NCBI RefSeq assembly: GCF_021404405.1
Contig: NZ_JABFTV010000003.1
Location: 1-64,000 of the forward strand
DNA from: Billgrantia aerodenitrificans
GTDB taxonomy: Bacteria; Pseudomonadota; Gammaproteobacteria; Pseudomonadales; Halomonadaceae
Reading direction: 5' to 3'
DNA: 64,000 nucleotides
Under the pieces are notes generated by a model. It did not search any database, had not been told where the DNA came from, and saw only the letters and a program-made list of their open reading frames with translations. Below are positions 36,632 to 46,322 of the stretch, piece after piece. Numbering within the stretch: position 1 is the first letter of the stretch; each line of letters starts with the position of its first letter. Made by a program: the position numbers and the translations under genes.

Positions 36632-37574
36632 CACGCAACCAGTCTCCCAGCAGATTGACGGAGAGCGCCAGTATCAGCAGCGCCACCCCGGGGAAGAGCA
36701 GGATCCACCACTCTCCCGAGAACATGTAATCCTGGCCCACCCGGATAAGGGTGCCCAGGCTCGGCTGGGTCGCCGGCATGCCGACCCCCAGGAACGACAG
36801 CGTGGCCTCGGCAATGATCGCCAGCGCCAGGCCGATGGTGCCGATGACCAGCACCGGTCGCATCACATTGGGTAGGATGTGCTGGAACAGGATCTTACGC
36901 GCCGGCAGGCCTATCACCCGCGCCGCCTGCACGTACTCCTTGCTCTTCTCCACCATGGTGGCGCCGCGCACCGCCCGGGCGTACTGCACCCAGTCGGAGA
37001 GGCCGATGGCGATAATCAGTACGATGATGGCCACCTCGGCGTGCATCGAGCGCGGCAGGAAGCCGCGGATCACACCGAAGATCAGCAGCGCCATCAGGAT
37101 CGACGGAAAGGTGAGCTGCACGTCGGCGATTCGCATGATCAGCGCGTCGCGCCAGCCGCCGCGGAAGCCCGCCAGCAGGCCCAAGGCGGTGCCCATCACC
37201 AGGGCGAAGATCACCGCGGCGAAGCCCACCAGCAGCGAGATGCGCGAACCGTAGAGAATCGCCGAGAAGACGTCGCGGCCCTGGCTGTCGCTGCCCAGCA
37301 GGTAGAAATTGCCGGTGAAGTCCGAGGTGGTCATCGGCGGCGTGAAGGCGTCGATCAGCTCCAGCTGGCGCGGATCGAACGGATTCTGCGGCGCGATCCA
37401 CGGCGCGAACAGCGCGGCGGCGAACATGATCAGCGTCACCAGGGTGGCGACTATTACCACCGGCTGGCGCTTCCACGAGTAGACGATGTCACTGTCGAGG
37501 AAGGTGCGCCACTTGCTCGGCTTGGGCGGCACCACGGGTGCGGCGCTGTCACGGGTCTGAGCGTCCTGACTCAT
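36606..37574 (-). CDS. DppC/OppC-type ABC permease
   Basis: A 322-residue permease with a cytoplasmic N-terminus, the marker LLGSDSQGRDVFSAILYGSR and an EAA-loop around YVQAARVIGLPARKILFQHILPN. The ATG at 37574 has GGGAGGTGG upstream and overlaps the first permease gene by 4 bp. Confidence 0.9.
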   Translation of the reverse strand: MSQDAQTRDSAAPVVPPKPSKWRTFLDSDIVYSWKRQPVVIVATLVTLIMFAAALFAPWIAPQNPFDPRQLELIDAFTPPMTTSDFTGNFYLLGSDSQGRDVFSAILYGSRISLLVGFAAVIFALVMGTALGLLAGFRGGWRDALIMRIADVQLTFPSILMALLIFGVIRGFLPRSMHAEVAIIVLIIAIGLSDWVQYARAVRGATMVEKSKEYVQAARVIGLPARKILFQHILPNVMRPVLVIGTIGLALAIIAEATLSFLGVGMPATQPSLGTLIRVGQDYMFSGEWWILLFPGVALLILALSVNLLGDWLRDVLNPKLR

Positions 37575-38551
37575 TTGCCACCTCCCTGGGCGCGCAGCCG
37601 CGGGTCGACGGCGTAGTAGAGCAGATCCACCACCAGATTGATCACCACGAACACCAGCGCGATCATCATCAGGTAGGCGGCCATCACCGGCACGTCGACG
37701 AAGCGCACGGCGGTGATGAACAGCGCCCCCACACCGGGCCACTGGAACACCGTCTCGGTGATGATGGCAAAGGCGATGATGGTGCCGAGCTGCAGACCGA
37801 TGATGGTGATGACCGGGATCATGGTGTTCTTCAGCGCATGACGTAGATGCACTACCCGCTTCGACAGCCCCCGCGCACGAGCGAACTTGATGTAGTCGGT
37901 GCTCAGTACCTCGAGCATCTCGGCCCGCACCAGGCGCATGATCAGGGTGAGCTGGAACAACCCCAGGGTGATCGCCGGCAGAATCAGCGAGCGCAGCCCG
38001 CTGGTGGTCAGCAGGCCGGTGGTCCACCAGTCGCCGAGGCGCACCGTCTGGCCACGACCGAAGGCCGGCAGCATGCCGAGTTCCACGGCGAAGATGTAGA
38101 TCAGCAGCACGCCGATCAGGAAGGTGGGCAGCGACACGCCGATCAGCGAGGCGGTCATGATGAAGTTGGCCAGCCAGCTGCGGCGACGCAGCGCGGTGTA
38201 GATGCCCAGCAGAATGCCCATGACCACGGCGAAGATGGCCGAGATGATGGCCAGCTCCAGGGTGGCCGGCAGCCGCTCGAGAATCAGGTCGGTCACCGGC
38301 CGGGCCGAACGATAGGAGATGCCGAACTCGAACTGAGCGGCATTGACGATGAAATTCCAGAACTGCACCACCACCGGCTGGTCGAGACCGAGCTGGGCCC
38401 GCAGCGCGGCGCGGTCGGCCTCGGTGGCCTCCTGCCCGAGCATGTTGAGCACCGGGTCGCCGACGTAGTGGAACAGCGAGAACGAGATGAGCGCGACCAC
38501 GAACATCACGAAGATGGCCTGCAGTACGCGCTGGATCAGAAACGCTAGCAT
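37571..38551 (-). CDS. DppB/OppB-type ABC permease
   Basis: A 326-residue permease with an N-terminal RVLQAIFVMFVVALISFSLFH-type helix, then the large periplasmic loop starting GDPVLNMLGQEATEADRAAL and an EAA-loop near FARARGLSKRVVHLRHALKN. It is the first membrane gene after the binding protein. Confidence 0.9.
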   Translation of the reverse strand: MLAFLIQRVLQAIFVMFVVALISFSLFHYVGDPVLNMLGQEATEADRAALRAQLGLDQPVVVQFWNFIVNAAQFEFGISYRSARPVTDLILERLPATLELAIISAIFAVVMGILLGIYTALRRRSWLANFIMTASLIGVSLPTFLIGVLLIYIFAVELGMLPAFGRGQTVRLGDWWTTGLLTTSGLRSLILPAITLGLFQLTLIMRLVRAEMLEVLSTDYIKFARARGLSKRVVHLRHALKNTMIPVITIIGLQLGTIIAFAIITETVFQWPGVGALFITAVRFVDVPVMAAYLMMIALVFVVINLVVDLLYYAVDPRLRAQGGGK

Positions 38552-38572
38552 GGGATCACCAAATAACGACGA

Positions 38573-38603
38573 TACCCCCGGCCGCTTGTGGCAGCCGGGG
38601 GTA
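38573..38603 (-). terminator. Hairpin between binding-protein and permease genes
   Basis: Perfect arms TACCCCCGGC/GCCGGGGGTA with an 11-base loop lie in the 66-bp gap. There is no U-run. Such intercistronic hairpins usually raise the level of the upstream binding-protein mRNA. Confidence 0.65.
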
Positions 38604-38617
38604 GAGCCTCGAGACGC

Positions 38618-40201
38618 TTAGTTGTTGAAACGCAGATACTTGAAGTGCGGCGTATTCTCGCTCTGCACCTTGAAGTCGATATCGTCACGCATCGACCAGG
38701 TCAGCATCTGGTGGTGGATCGGGATGTAGACGATCTCGTCGTGAACGATCTGCCACGCTTCCGCGATCATCTCGTTGCGCGCCTCCTCGTCGACCTCCTG
38801 GCCCATGGCTACGGTCAACTCGTCCACCCGCTCGTCGGAGAAACCGGTGAAGTTCCAGGTGCCGAGAGCGTCTTCCTTGGTGTGGTAGAGATAGTTGAAG
38901 ACGTACTCCGAATCCATGGTGGGCACGCCCCAGCCCAGCAGGTAGAAGTCGTACTCACCCCGCGCCAGCTCGGCGAAGTGCAGCGAGCGGGTCTGGGCCA
39001 CCAGATCCACGGTAATGCCGATGCGCGCCAGCATGCTGACCACCGCCTGACAGATCTGCTCGTCGTTGACGTAGCGGTCGTTGGGGCAGTGCAGAGTGAC
39101 GCGGAAGCCGTCGCCGTAGCCGGCCTCTTCCATCAGCTCCTGGGCGCGGGCGGTATCCGCCTCGAGAACTTCGTCCATCTCCTCGCTGTAGCCGTTGACG
39201 AAGGGCGGTGCGATCATGCCGGCCGGCTCGGAGTTGCCGCGCATGACGGCACGTTGGATGGTGGTGGCATCCACCGCCAGGTTGATCGCCTCGCGCACGC
39301 GACGGTCGGCGAAGGGGTTGTCGTCGGTATCGGCGGTGCGCAGCTGGGCCGAGCCCATGTCCATGCCGAGGAAGATGGTGCGGTTCTCGGCGCCCTGCTC
39401 GTTCTTGATGCCGTCGGCGTTGGCCAGGCGCTCGATGTCCTGTACCGGGGTTTCCTGCAGGAAGTCGACTTCGCCGGAGAGCAGTGCCGCCACGCGGGTG
39501 GAAGCCGACTCGATGGGCGTGAATACCAGACGGGTGATCTCCATCGGGTAGTGGTCGATGCCCCAGTAATCGTCGTTGCGCACGAACACGGTGCGCACGT
39601 CGGGCTCACGGCTCTCGACGCGGAACGGACCGGTGCCGTTGGCGTTGCGCACGGCATAGGTCTCTTCGCCGGCGGCGTAGTTCTGCGCCTCTTCCACCCC
39701 ATGCTCTTCCGCCCACTCGCGGCTCATGATGAACAGGTTGGTGAAGTTGTTGGGCAGCAGCGGGTTGGGCTCGTGGGTCTCCACTTCGACGGTGTAGTCA
39801 TCCACCGCGCGCACTTCGGAGATCGAAGTGAGCAGACCGCGCATGTCGGCGGGCTCGCGGCGCGCCCGGTCGATGGAGAAGGCCACATCATCGGCGGTCA
39901 GCGACTGGCCTTCGTGGAAGGTCACGCCCTCGCGGATCTTGAACACCCAGACGGTCGGCTCGTCTTCCTTCACGTACCACTCGGTGGCCAGGCCGGGCTG
40001 GTAGGCCACGTCCATGTCCTGATAGATCAGCGTATCGAAGATCTGATGGTTGACCGAGTGGGTAGGCCCCTCGTTCTGGGAGTGGGGGTCCATGGTCAGA
40101 CTGTCCGCGGAACGGGTCCAGCGCAGGGTTTCGGCATTCGCTGAGGTGGCCAGCATGGCGCCGATCACGGCGGTGGCCAGAAGGGTCTTCTTGGGTAGCA
40201 T
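38618..40201 (-). CDS. Family 5 periplasmic substrate-binding protein (peptide or related solute)
   Basis: A 527-residue SBP_bac_5 protein: signal peptide 1-23 (SANAE), then LRWTRSADSLTMDPHS, WVFKIREGVTFHEGQSLTADDV and the NGTGPFRVESREP motif. It feeds the DppBCDF-like importer. The adjacent thioesterase and N-demethylase genes, divergently placed, allow a quaternary-amine or small amide substrate, but peptides are equally possible. Confidence 0.88.
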   Translation of the reverse strand: MLPKKTLLATAVIGAMLATSANAETLRWTRSADSLTMDPHSQNEGPTHSVNHQIFDTLIYQDMDVAYQPGLATEWYVKEDEPTVWVFKIREGVTFHEGQSLTADDVAFSIDRARREPADMRGLLTSISEVRAVDDYTVEVETHEPNPLLPNNFTNLFIMSREWAEEHGVEEAQNYAAGEETYAVRNANGTGPFRVESREPDVRTVFVRNDDYWGIDHYPMEITRLVFTPIESASTRVAALLSGEVDFLQETPVQDIERLANADGIKNEQGAENRTIFLGMDMGSAQLRTADTDDNPFADRRVREAINLAVDATTIQRAVMRGNSEPAGMIAPPFVNGYSEEMDEVLEADTARAQELMEEAGYGDGFRVTLHCPNDRYVNDEQICQAVVSMLARIGITVDLVAQTRSLHFAELARGEYDFYLLGWGVPTMDSEYVFNYLYHTKEDALGTWNFTGFSDERVDELTVAMGQEVDEEARNEMIAEAWQIVHDEIVYIPIHHQMLTWSMRDDIDFKVQSENTPHFKYLRFNN

Positions 40202-40427
40202 CTTGTTATGTCCTCAATCAAGCAAGCGTTTGATGGGCTGATGCCCTGGAGAGGTTTCTCCCATACCTTAGCCAAGAAAGCCAGAATTACCTTAGGATTG
40301 CTTTTCAGCGCTATTTCGACTGTAGACAGTTACATTTCCGGTATTGCGAGCAATTCCTGGCAAACCGCTCGGCCGGTTTCGCTTCGTCGCCAATAGACGC
40401 AAATGCCGAATCAAGGGAAAGATACCC

Positions 40428-40883
40428 ATGACACTGCTGACGACCCGGGTCGCCCCGGAGTGGGTCGACTACAACGGCCACATGAACGATGCCGAATACG
40501 CCCGCGTCTTCTCGCTGACGGTGGACACCCTGATGGAGCGCATCGGCCTCGATGCCGAAGGCCGCGAGCGCCAGGCCTACACCCTTTTCACCCTGGAAAC
40601 CCACCTCTGCTACCGGCGCGAAGCCCATCAGGGACAGGCACTGGAAGTCGAGGTGCTGCTGCTCGACCGCGACGCCAAGCGTCTGCATCTCTTCTTCACC
40701 ATGAGCGACGCAGCCGGCGAGACGCTGGCCACCAGCGAGCAGATGCTGATGGGCATCGACACGGCCAGCCACCGCCCCGCGCCCTTCCCGGCTGAGGTAG
40801 CCGCTGCGATCGCCACCCTGCCGCAGGCCGAGGCGGGCGCCTGGCCTGCGGCGGCTGGGAGGCGTATCGGCATTCCGAGATAA
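40428..40883 (+). CDS. 4HBT-fold acyl-CoA thioesterase, betainyl-CoA thioesterase-like
   Basis: A 151-residue hot-dog-fold protein with the motif PEWVDYNGHMNDAEYARVFS, close to CdhB-type betainyl-CoA thioesterases of carnitine catabolism, followed by TLETHLCYRREAHQGQALEVEV. It would hydrolyse a CoA thioester to free acid. The start at 40428 is the only ATG giving the usual N-terminus. It lies 81 bp upstream of the demethylase gene but a promoter separates them. No carnitine dehydrogenase is in the window, so the physiological substrate remains open. Confidence 0.8.
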   Translation: MTLLTTRVAPEWVDYNGHMNDAEYARVFSLTVDTLMERIGLDAEGRERQAYTLFTLETHLCYRREAHQGQALEVEVLLLDRDAKRLHLFFTMSDAAGETLATSEQMLMGIDTASHRPAPFPAEVAAAIATLPQAEAGAWPAAAGRRIGIPR

Positions 40884-40903
40884 GACACCCATGAACACTT
40901 AAT

Positions 40904-40947
40904 TGACACTAGTGTACATAGCCATCTACTGTTGTCGAACAGACAAC
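40904..40947 (+). promoter_or_regulatory. Promoter and probable TetR operator of the demethylase gene
   Basis: A sigma-70-like promoter TTGACA (40904-40909), 17-bp spacer, TACTGT (40927-40932) is followed and partly overlapped by the perfect palindrome GTTGTC-N5-GACAAC (40931-40947). Another short palindrome, ACACTAGTGT, overlaps the -35. The TetR regulator encoded by the second gene of the transcript is the obvious candidate binder. Confidence 0.6.
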
Positions 40948-40964
40948 AAGATGGAGGCCCGGGC

Positions 40965-43016
40965 ATGGCCAACGATCCGCTGCTGCAGCCCTTTCAGCTC
41001 AAACACCTGACCCTCCAGAACCGGCTCATGATGACCTCCCATGAGCCTGCCTATCCCGAGGACGGCATGCCCAAGGCGCTCTACCGCGCCTATCACGTCG
41101 AGCGCGCCAGGGCCGGCCTGGGCCTTACCATGACCGCCGGCTCCGCGGCGGTGGCCAAGGACAGCCCGCCGGTGTTCAACAACATCCTGGCCTACAAGGA
41201 CGAGGTGGTGCCGTGGATGCGTGAGCTCGCCGACGCCTGCCATGAGCACGGCACCGCGGTGATGATCCAGCTCACTCACCTGGGCCGGCGCACCCGCTGG
41301 GACAAGGGCGACTGGCTGCCGGCGCTGTCGGCCTGCCACCGCCGCGAACCGGCCCACCGCGCCTTCCCCAAGCAGGTCGAGGAGTGGGACATCGATCGCC
41401 TGATCCGCGACTACGCCGATGCCGCCGAGCGCATGCACGCCGCCGGCCTCGACGGCATCGAGCTGCAGGCCTACGGCCACCTGATGGATCAGTTCTGGTC
41501 ACCGCTGACCAACACTCTCGAGGGGCCCTACGGCGGCGAGTTGGACAACCGGCTGCGCTTCACCTTCGACGTGCTGCGGGCCATTCGCCAGCGGGTCGGT
41601 GACGAGTTCATCGTCGGCGTGCGCTATACCGGCGACGAGATGCTGGAAGGTGGGCTGACGGCCAGCGACGGCATGGAGATATCGCGGCGCCTGAAGGAGA
41701 GCGGCCTGATCGACTTCCTCAACGTGGTGCGCGGTCACATCGACACCGACGCGGGCCTCACCGACGTAATCCCCATCCAGGGCATGCCCAGCGCCCCGCA
41801 CCTCGACTTCGCCGGCGAGATCAAGCGCCAGGTCGATTTCCCCACCTTTCACGGCGCCAAGATTCAGGACGTGGCAACGGCGCGCTACGCCATCGCCTCG
41901 GGCAAGGTCGACGTGATCGGTATGACCCGCGCCCACATGGCCGATCCGCACATCGTGCGCAAGATCGTCGAAGGCCGAGAAGAGGAGATCCGCCCCTGTG
42001 TCGGCGCCAACTACTGCCTCGATCGCATCTACCAGGGCGGTGCCGCCTACTGCATCCACAACGCCGCCACCGGGCGCGAAACCAGCATGCCTCATAGCAT
42101 TCCCAAGGCAGCGCGGAAGCGCCGGGTGGTGATCGTCGGCGCCGGCCCCGCGGGGCTGGAGGCCGCCCGCGTCGCCGGCGAGCGGGGCCATGAGGTGGTG
42201 GTGCTGGAAGCTGCCAGCGACGCCGGCGGCCAGGTGCGCCTCACCGCCCAGAGCGAGCGCCGCCGCGAGATGATGGGCATCATCGACTGGCGTCTGGCGC
42301 GCTGCGAGGCGCTCGGCGTCGAGATTCGCTACAACGTCTGGGCCGAGGTCGAGGACGTGCTCGCCGAGCAGCCGGACGTGGTGATCGTGGCTACCGGCGG
42401 CTACCCCATGGACGACCAGCCCGCGGTCGGCCACGAGCTGGTGGTGAACACCTGGGACATCCTCTCCGGCCACGTGGCGCCGGGCAAACGCGTGCTGCTG
42501 TTCGACGATGCCGGCGATCACGCTGCCATGCAGGCGGCGGAGATCATCGCCGCCAGCGGCGCCGAGCTCGAGATCATGACCCCGGACCGCACCTTCTCGG
42601 CAGAGATCATGGGCATGAACCTGGTGCCCTATATGCGCGCCCTGCAACGCCCCAACGTCAGCTTCACGCCCACCTACCGGCTGAGGTCGGTACAGCGCGA
42701 CGGCAGCGAGCTGCTCGCCAAGATTACTAGCGACTACGTATCGCCAGGCAAGCAGGACCTGGACCACGGACGGCGCATCGACCAGGTGGTGGTCAACTAC
42801 GGCATCACGCCGATGGCGGACGTCTACTTCGAGCTCAAGCCGCACTCCAGCAACGGCGGCGAGGTAGACTACGATGACCTGATCGCCGGCCGACCCCAAG
42901 CGGTCGTGCGCAACCTGGAAGGCCGCTTCCAGCTGTTCCGCATCGGCGATGCCGTCGAGTCGCGCAATACCCATGCGGCAATCTACGATGCCTTGCGGCT
43001 GGTGAAGGATATCTAA
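40965..43016 (+). CDS. NADH:flavin oxidoreductase-type N-demethylase (DgcA/StcD-like)
   Basis: A 683-residue flavoprotein of the trimethylamine dehydrogenase family. An old-yellow-enzyme TIM barrel with FMN (1-340) is followed by an iron-sulfur region and an FAD/NAD-like domain (from about 386, VVIVGAGPAGLEAARVAG). Family members demethylate dimethylglycine (DgcA) or N-methylproline (StcD), passing electrons to an ETF. The cluster ligands read C345, A348, C351, C363; the second Cys of the TMADH pattern is Ala. No dgcB is adjacent, so substrate choice is uncertain. GGAG precedes the ATG. It is co-transcribed with a TetR gene. Confidence 0.83.
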   Translation: MANDPLLQPFQLKHLTLQNRLMMTSHEPAYPEDGMPKALYRAYHVERARAGLGLTMTAGSAAVAKDSPPVFNNILAYKDEVVPWMRELADACHEHGTAVMIQLTHLGRRTRWDKGDWLPALSACHRREPAHRAFPKQVEEWDIDRLIRDYADAAERMHAAGLDGIELQAYGHLMDQFWSPLTNTLEGPYGGELDNRLRFTFDVLRAIRQRVGDEFIVGVRYTGDEMLEGGLTASDGMEISRRLKESGLIDFLNVVRGHIDTDAGLTDVIPIQGMPSAPHLDFAGEIKRQVDFPTFHGAKIQDVATARYAIASGKVDVIGMTRAHMADPHIVRKIVEGREEEIRPCVGANYCLDRIYQGGAAYCIHNAATGRETSMPHSIPKAARKRRVVIVGAGPAGLEAARVAGERGHEVVVLEAASDAGGQVRLTAQSERRREMMGIIDWRLARCEALGVEIRYNVWAEVEDVLAEQPDVVIVATGGYPMDDQPAVGHELVVNTWDILSGHVAPGKRVLLFDDAGDHAAMQAAEIIAASGAELEIMTPDRTFSAEIMGMNLVPYMRALQRPNVSFTPTYRLRSVQRDGSELLAKITSDYVSPGKQDLDHGRRIDQVVVNYGITPMADVYFELKPHSSNGGEVDYDDLIAGRPQAVVRNLEGRFQLFRIGDAVESRNTHAAIYDALRLVKDI

Positions 43017-43032
43017 ACGGAGACAACCGCTG

Positions 43033-43698
43033 ATGCCGAGTGGCACCGACAGCGCTACCAAATGGAAAGGCTCCCGCGAGGCCTGGCTCGATGCCGCCTT
43101 CGAGCTGCTGCTCGACTCCGGCGTGGAGAGCGTGCGCATCCTGCCGCTGGCCAAACGGCTCAAGGTGTCGCGCACCAGCTTCTACTGGTTCTTCAAGGAT
43201 CGCGAGGCGCTGCTCGACGCGCTGATCGAACGCTGGCGCGAGAAGAATACCCAGGGCCTGGTACGCCAGACCGAAGCCTACGCCGAGAGCATTACCGAGG
43301 CGATCCTCAACGTCTTCGACTGCTGGCTGAACCCTGAGCTGTTCGACTCCCCGCTGGAGTTCGCCATGCGCAGCTGGGCGCTGCAGTCGGGTGAGGTGGC
43401 CAGTGAGATCGACACCGCCGACGAAATACGCATCGAGGCGCTGACGCGCATGTTCGAGCGCTTCGACTATGAACAGCTGGCGGCCAACGTGCGCGGCCGT
43501 ACCATCTACCTGACCCAGATCGGCTACATCTCGATGAAGACCCAGGAGGCCCTCGAGGTGCGCATGCAGCGCATTCCCGCCTACGTCGAGATCTTCACCG
43601 GACAGGCGCCGCAGCCCCGCGAGCTGCAGCGCTTCCAGGCCCGGCATGGTCATGCGATGGAAGACGCACAAGTGGCGTCAGGCACTGCCGGTCACTGA
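43033..43698 (+). CDS. TetR/AcrR-family regulator
   Basis: A 221-residue regulator with the N-terminal HTH (about 15-62; LAKRLKVSRTSFYWFFKDREALLDALI) and an all-helical ligand domain. It lies 16 bp after the demethylase gene, so it probably controls that unit through the palindrome at 40931-40947. The inducer may be the demethylase substrate; this is inference. It overlaps the end of the converging etfA gene by 7 bp. Confidence 0.88.
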   Translation: MPSGTDSATKWKGSREAWLDAAFELLLDSGVESVRILPLAKRLKVSRTSFYWFFKDREALLDALIERWREKNTQGLVRQTEAYAESITEAILNVFDCWLNPELFDSPLEFAMRSWALQSGEVASEIDTADEIRIEALTRMFERFDYEQLAANVRGRTIYLTQIGYISMKTQEALEVRMQRIPAYVEIFTGQAPQPRELQRFQARHGHAMEDAQVASGTAGH

Positions 43699-44636
43699 TC
43701 CAGCCGCCCCTCGAATGCCGGCAGCACCTCGAACAGGTCGCCGACGAGACCGTAATCCGCCACCTGGAAGATCGGCGCTTCCTCGTCCTTGTTGATCGCC
43801 ACGATCACCTTGGAGTCCTTCATGCCGGCCAGGTGCTGAATCGCACCGCTGATGCCCACGGCAATGTAGAGCTCCGGCGCGACGATCTTGCCGGTCTGCC
43901 CCACCTGCATGTCGTTGGGCACGAAGCCGGCGTCCACCGCGGCGCGGGAGGCGCCGATGGCGGCGCCCAGCTTGTCGGCGATGCCGTCGAGCAGCTTGAA
44001 GTTCTCGCCGCTGCCCATGCCGCGCCCGCCGGAGATGACCACCTTGGCTGCGGCCAGTTCGGGACGGTCGCTCTGGGCCAGCTCCTGCTTGATGAAGGCG
44101 GAGTGACGGTTCTCCACCACGGTGTCGACGCTCTCGATGGCGGCACTATTCCCTTCGCCCACGGCATCGAAACCGGTGCTGCGCACGGTGATCACCTTGA
44201 GGCTGTCGGCGCTCTGCACCGTGGCAATGGCGTTGCCGGCGTAGATCGGCCGCTTGAAGGTGTCGGCGTCGACCACTTCGACGATCTCGGAAATCTGGCT
44301 GACGTCCTTCAGCGCGGCAACCCGCGGCAGCAAGTTCTTGCCGGTGGTGGAGGCGGCGGCCAGCACGTGACTGTAGCCATCGGCCAGCTCGACCAGCAGC
44401 GCCGACAGGGGCTCGGCCAGCTGGTGGGCGTAGACGGCGTTGTCGGCCACGCGGACCTTGCTCACGCCGTCGAGCCTGGCAGCGGCCTCGGCCACGGCGC
44501 CGACATTCTCGCCGGCGACCAGCACGTCGATGTCGCCACCGATGGACGCTTTCAACTTCAGGGCCGCGGCGACCACGTGGGCGGTGGCGCCAACCAGAAT
44601 GCCATCGTGATGTTCTGCGAGTACCAGGATGCTCAT
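43692..44636 (-). CDS. etfA: Electron transfer flavoprotein alpha subunit
   Basis: A 314-residue FAD-binding subunit. The C-terminal FAD domain has [37 protein letters not shown] and the [28 protein letters not shown] stretch. ETF collects electrons from acyl-CoA, dimethylglycine and sarcosine-type dehydrogenases and gives them to ETF-quinone oxidoreductase. The ATG at 44636 has AAGGGAG upstream. It lies downstream of etfB. Confidence 0.95.
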   Translation of the reverse strand: MSILVLAEHHDGILVGATAHVVAAALKLKASIGGDIDVLVAGENVGAVAEAAARLDGVSKVRVADNAVYAHQLAEPLSALLVELADGYSHVLAAASTTGKNLLPRVAALKDVSQISEIVEVVDADTFKRPIYAGNAIATVQSADSLKVITVRSTGFDAVGEGNSAAIESVDTVVENRHSAFIKQELAQSDRPELAAAKVVISGGRGMGSGENFKLLDGIADKLGAAIGASRAAVDAGFVPNDMQVGQTGKIVAPELYIAVGISGAIQHLAGMKDSKVIVAINKDEEAPIFQVADYGLVGDLFEVLPAFEGRLDQ

Positions 44637-44678
44637 GCGATCAGCTCCCTTCAAATCCCTGTTTTCAAAGAGCGGTTC

Positions 44679-45452
44679 TCAAAGAACCTTGGCTTCGTTC
44701 TTGAGTTTGCCTACGAGCTCGTCGACGGAGCCCACCTTGATACCGCCCTTCCGCTCGGCCGGCGATTCGACCTTGAGCAGCGTGAGCTTGCTGGCCACCT
44801 CGACGCCGTAATCGGCCGGGCTCTTGACGTCGAGCGGCTTCTTCTTGGCCTTCATGATGTCGGGCAGCTTGGCGTAGCGCGGCTCGTTGAGGCGCAGGTC
44901 GGTGGTGACGATGGCCGGCAGGGTCAGCTCGACGGTCTGCAGGCCGCCGTCGATCTCGCGGGTCACCTGCAGCTTTTTATCACCCCCGTCACCGCTGACT
45001 TGCACCTCGGAGGCAAAGGTGCCCTGAGGCAGGCCAGCCAGTGCGGCCAGCATCTGGCCGGTCTGGTTGTTGTCGGTGTCGATGGCCTGCTTGCCGAGAA
45101 TGACCAGCCCCGGCTGCTCCTCTTCCACCACCTTGGCCAGAAGCTTGGCCGCGGCCAGCGACTCGACGCGCGCTTCGGTCTCGGCTGACGTGTCGATATG
45201 AATGGCCCGGTCGGCGCCCAGCGCCAGCGCGGTGCGCAGCTGCTCCTGGGCGGCCTTGGGGCCGATGGTCACGGCGACCACTTCGGTGGCCACGCCTTTT
45301 TCCTTCAGCCGCACCGCCTCTTCCACGGCGATCTCGCAGAAGGGGTTCATGGCCATCTTGACGTTGGTGAGGTCGACGTCGGAGTGATCCGCCTTGACCC
45401 GGATCTTGACGTTGTAGTCGATGACGCGTTTGACCGCGACGAGGATCTTCAT
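44679..45452 (-). CDS. etfB: Electron transfer flavoprotein beta subunit
   Basis: A 257-residue AMP-binding subunit with the canonical opening [17 protein letters not shown] and [18 protein letters not shown], plus [17 protein letters not shown] near the middle. This is the housekeeping group I type rather than the nitrogen-fixation or bifurcating type. It lies 33 bp after the ferredoxin-NADP reductase gene, on the same strand. Confidence 0.95.
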   Translation of the reverse strand: MKILVAVKRVIDYNVKIRVKADHSDVDLTNVKMAMNPFCEIAVEEAVRLKEKGVATEVVAVTIGPKAAQEQLRTALALGADRAIHIDTSAETEARVESLAAAKLLAKVVEEEQPGLVILGKQAIDTDNNQTGQMLAALAGLPQGTFASEVQVSGDGGDKKLQVTREIDGGLQTVELTLPAIVTTDLRLNEPRYAKLPDIMKAKKKPLDVKSPADYGVEVASKLTLLKVESPAERKGGIKVGSVDELVGKLKNEAKVL

Positions 45453-45485
45453 GGCACTCTCCTGGCTCTATTCCCTGGCTCTCGC

Positions 45486-46262
45486 TCACTTCTCGACGAA
45501 GGCACGTTCGATCACGTAGTCACCCGGCTCGCCCTGCTGCGGGCTGGCCTGGAATCCCAGATCGTCGAGCATGGCGGTAAGGTCTGAGAGCATGGCGGGG
45601 CTGCCGCACAGCATCACCCGGTCGGTCTCGGAGTTGAGCTGCGGCAGGCCGATGTCGTCGCACAGCTTGCCGCTCTCGATCAGCGAGGTGATACGCCCTT
45701 CGTTGCGGAACGGCTCGCGGGTCACGGTGGGGTAGTAGATCAGCTTGTCGCGGATCTCCTCGCCAAGGAACTCGTGCTCGGGCAGCTCCCGTGTGATGTG
45801 GTCGTGGTAGGCCAGCTCGCTGACGTAGCGCACGCAGTGCACCAGCACGACTTTTTCGAAGCGCTCGTAGACCTCCGGGTCCTTGATGATGCTCATGAAC
45901 GGCGCCAGCCCCGTCCCGGTGGAGAGCAAATAGAGGTGTTTGGCCGGTGTCAGGTCGTGGATCACCAGGGTGCCCACCGGCTTGCGGCTGACCATGATCT
46001 GGTCGCCCACCTCGAGGTGCTGCAGGCGTGAGGTGAGCGGTCCGTCGGGTACCTTGATGCTCAGAAACTCGAGATAGTCGTCATGATTGGCACTGACGAT
46101 GCTGTAGGCACGCATCAGCGGCTTGCCGCCCACTTCGAGACCGATCATCACGAAGTGACCGTTCTCGAAGCGCAGCGTCTGGTCGCGTGTGGTGCGGAAG
46201 CTGAACAGGGTGTCGTTCCAGTGGTGGACGCTCAGTACGTCGGCGGTTCCGATAGCAGCCAT
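45486..46262 (-). CDS. fpr: Ferredoxin--NADP+ reductase
   Basis: A 258-residue FAD enzyme of the bacterial FPR class. FAD site RAYSIVSA, then LLSTGTGLAPFMSIIKD (NADP pyrophosphate loop) and a CGSPAML motif. The C-terminus ends VEK, as in Azotobacter/Pseudomonas-type FPRs. It moves electrons between NADPH and ferredoxin; two ferredoxins are encoded a few genes upstream (FdxA and the AprB-like protein), so it may supply them. The start at 46262 has GGAGGAATTCCTC upstream. Confidence 0.9.
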   Translation of the reverse strand: MAAIGTADVLSVHHWNDTLFSFRTTRDQTLRFENGHFVMIGLEVGGKPLMRAYSIVSANHDDYLEFLSIKVPDGPLTSRLQHLEVGDQIMVSRKPVGTLVIHDLTPAKHLYLLSTGTGLAPFMSIIKDPEVYERFEKVVLVHCVRYVSELAYHDHITRELPEHEFLGEEIRDKLIYYPTVTREPFRNEGRITSLIESGKLCDDIGLPQLNSETDRVMLCGSPAMLSDLTAMLDDLGFQASPQQGEPGDYVIERAFVEK

Positions 46263-46322
46263 GAGGAATTCCTCCAATCGTCTTGCATCGCGAACGATGC
46301 GGGGATCACGCTTGTGTCAGAT

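Noticed and set aside
40319..40354. Small palindromes ACTGT-AG-ACAGT and ATTGC-GA-GCAAT between the divergent binding-protein and thioesterase genes
   Set aside because: Each is only 12 bp, without a partner copy or nearby regulator to support an operator call.
43692..45452. EtfAB as a demethylase-dedicated or bifurcating pair
   Set aside because: Both sequences have the canonical housekeeping signatures; they probably serve many dehydrogenases, including the neighbouring demethylase.
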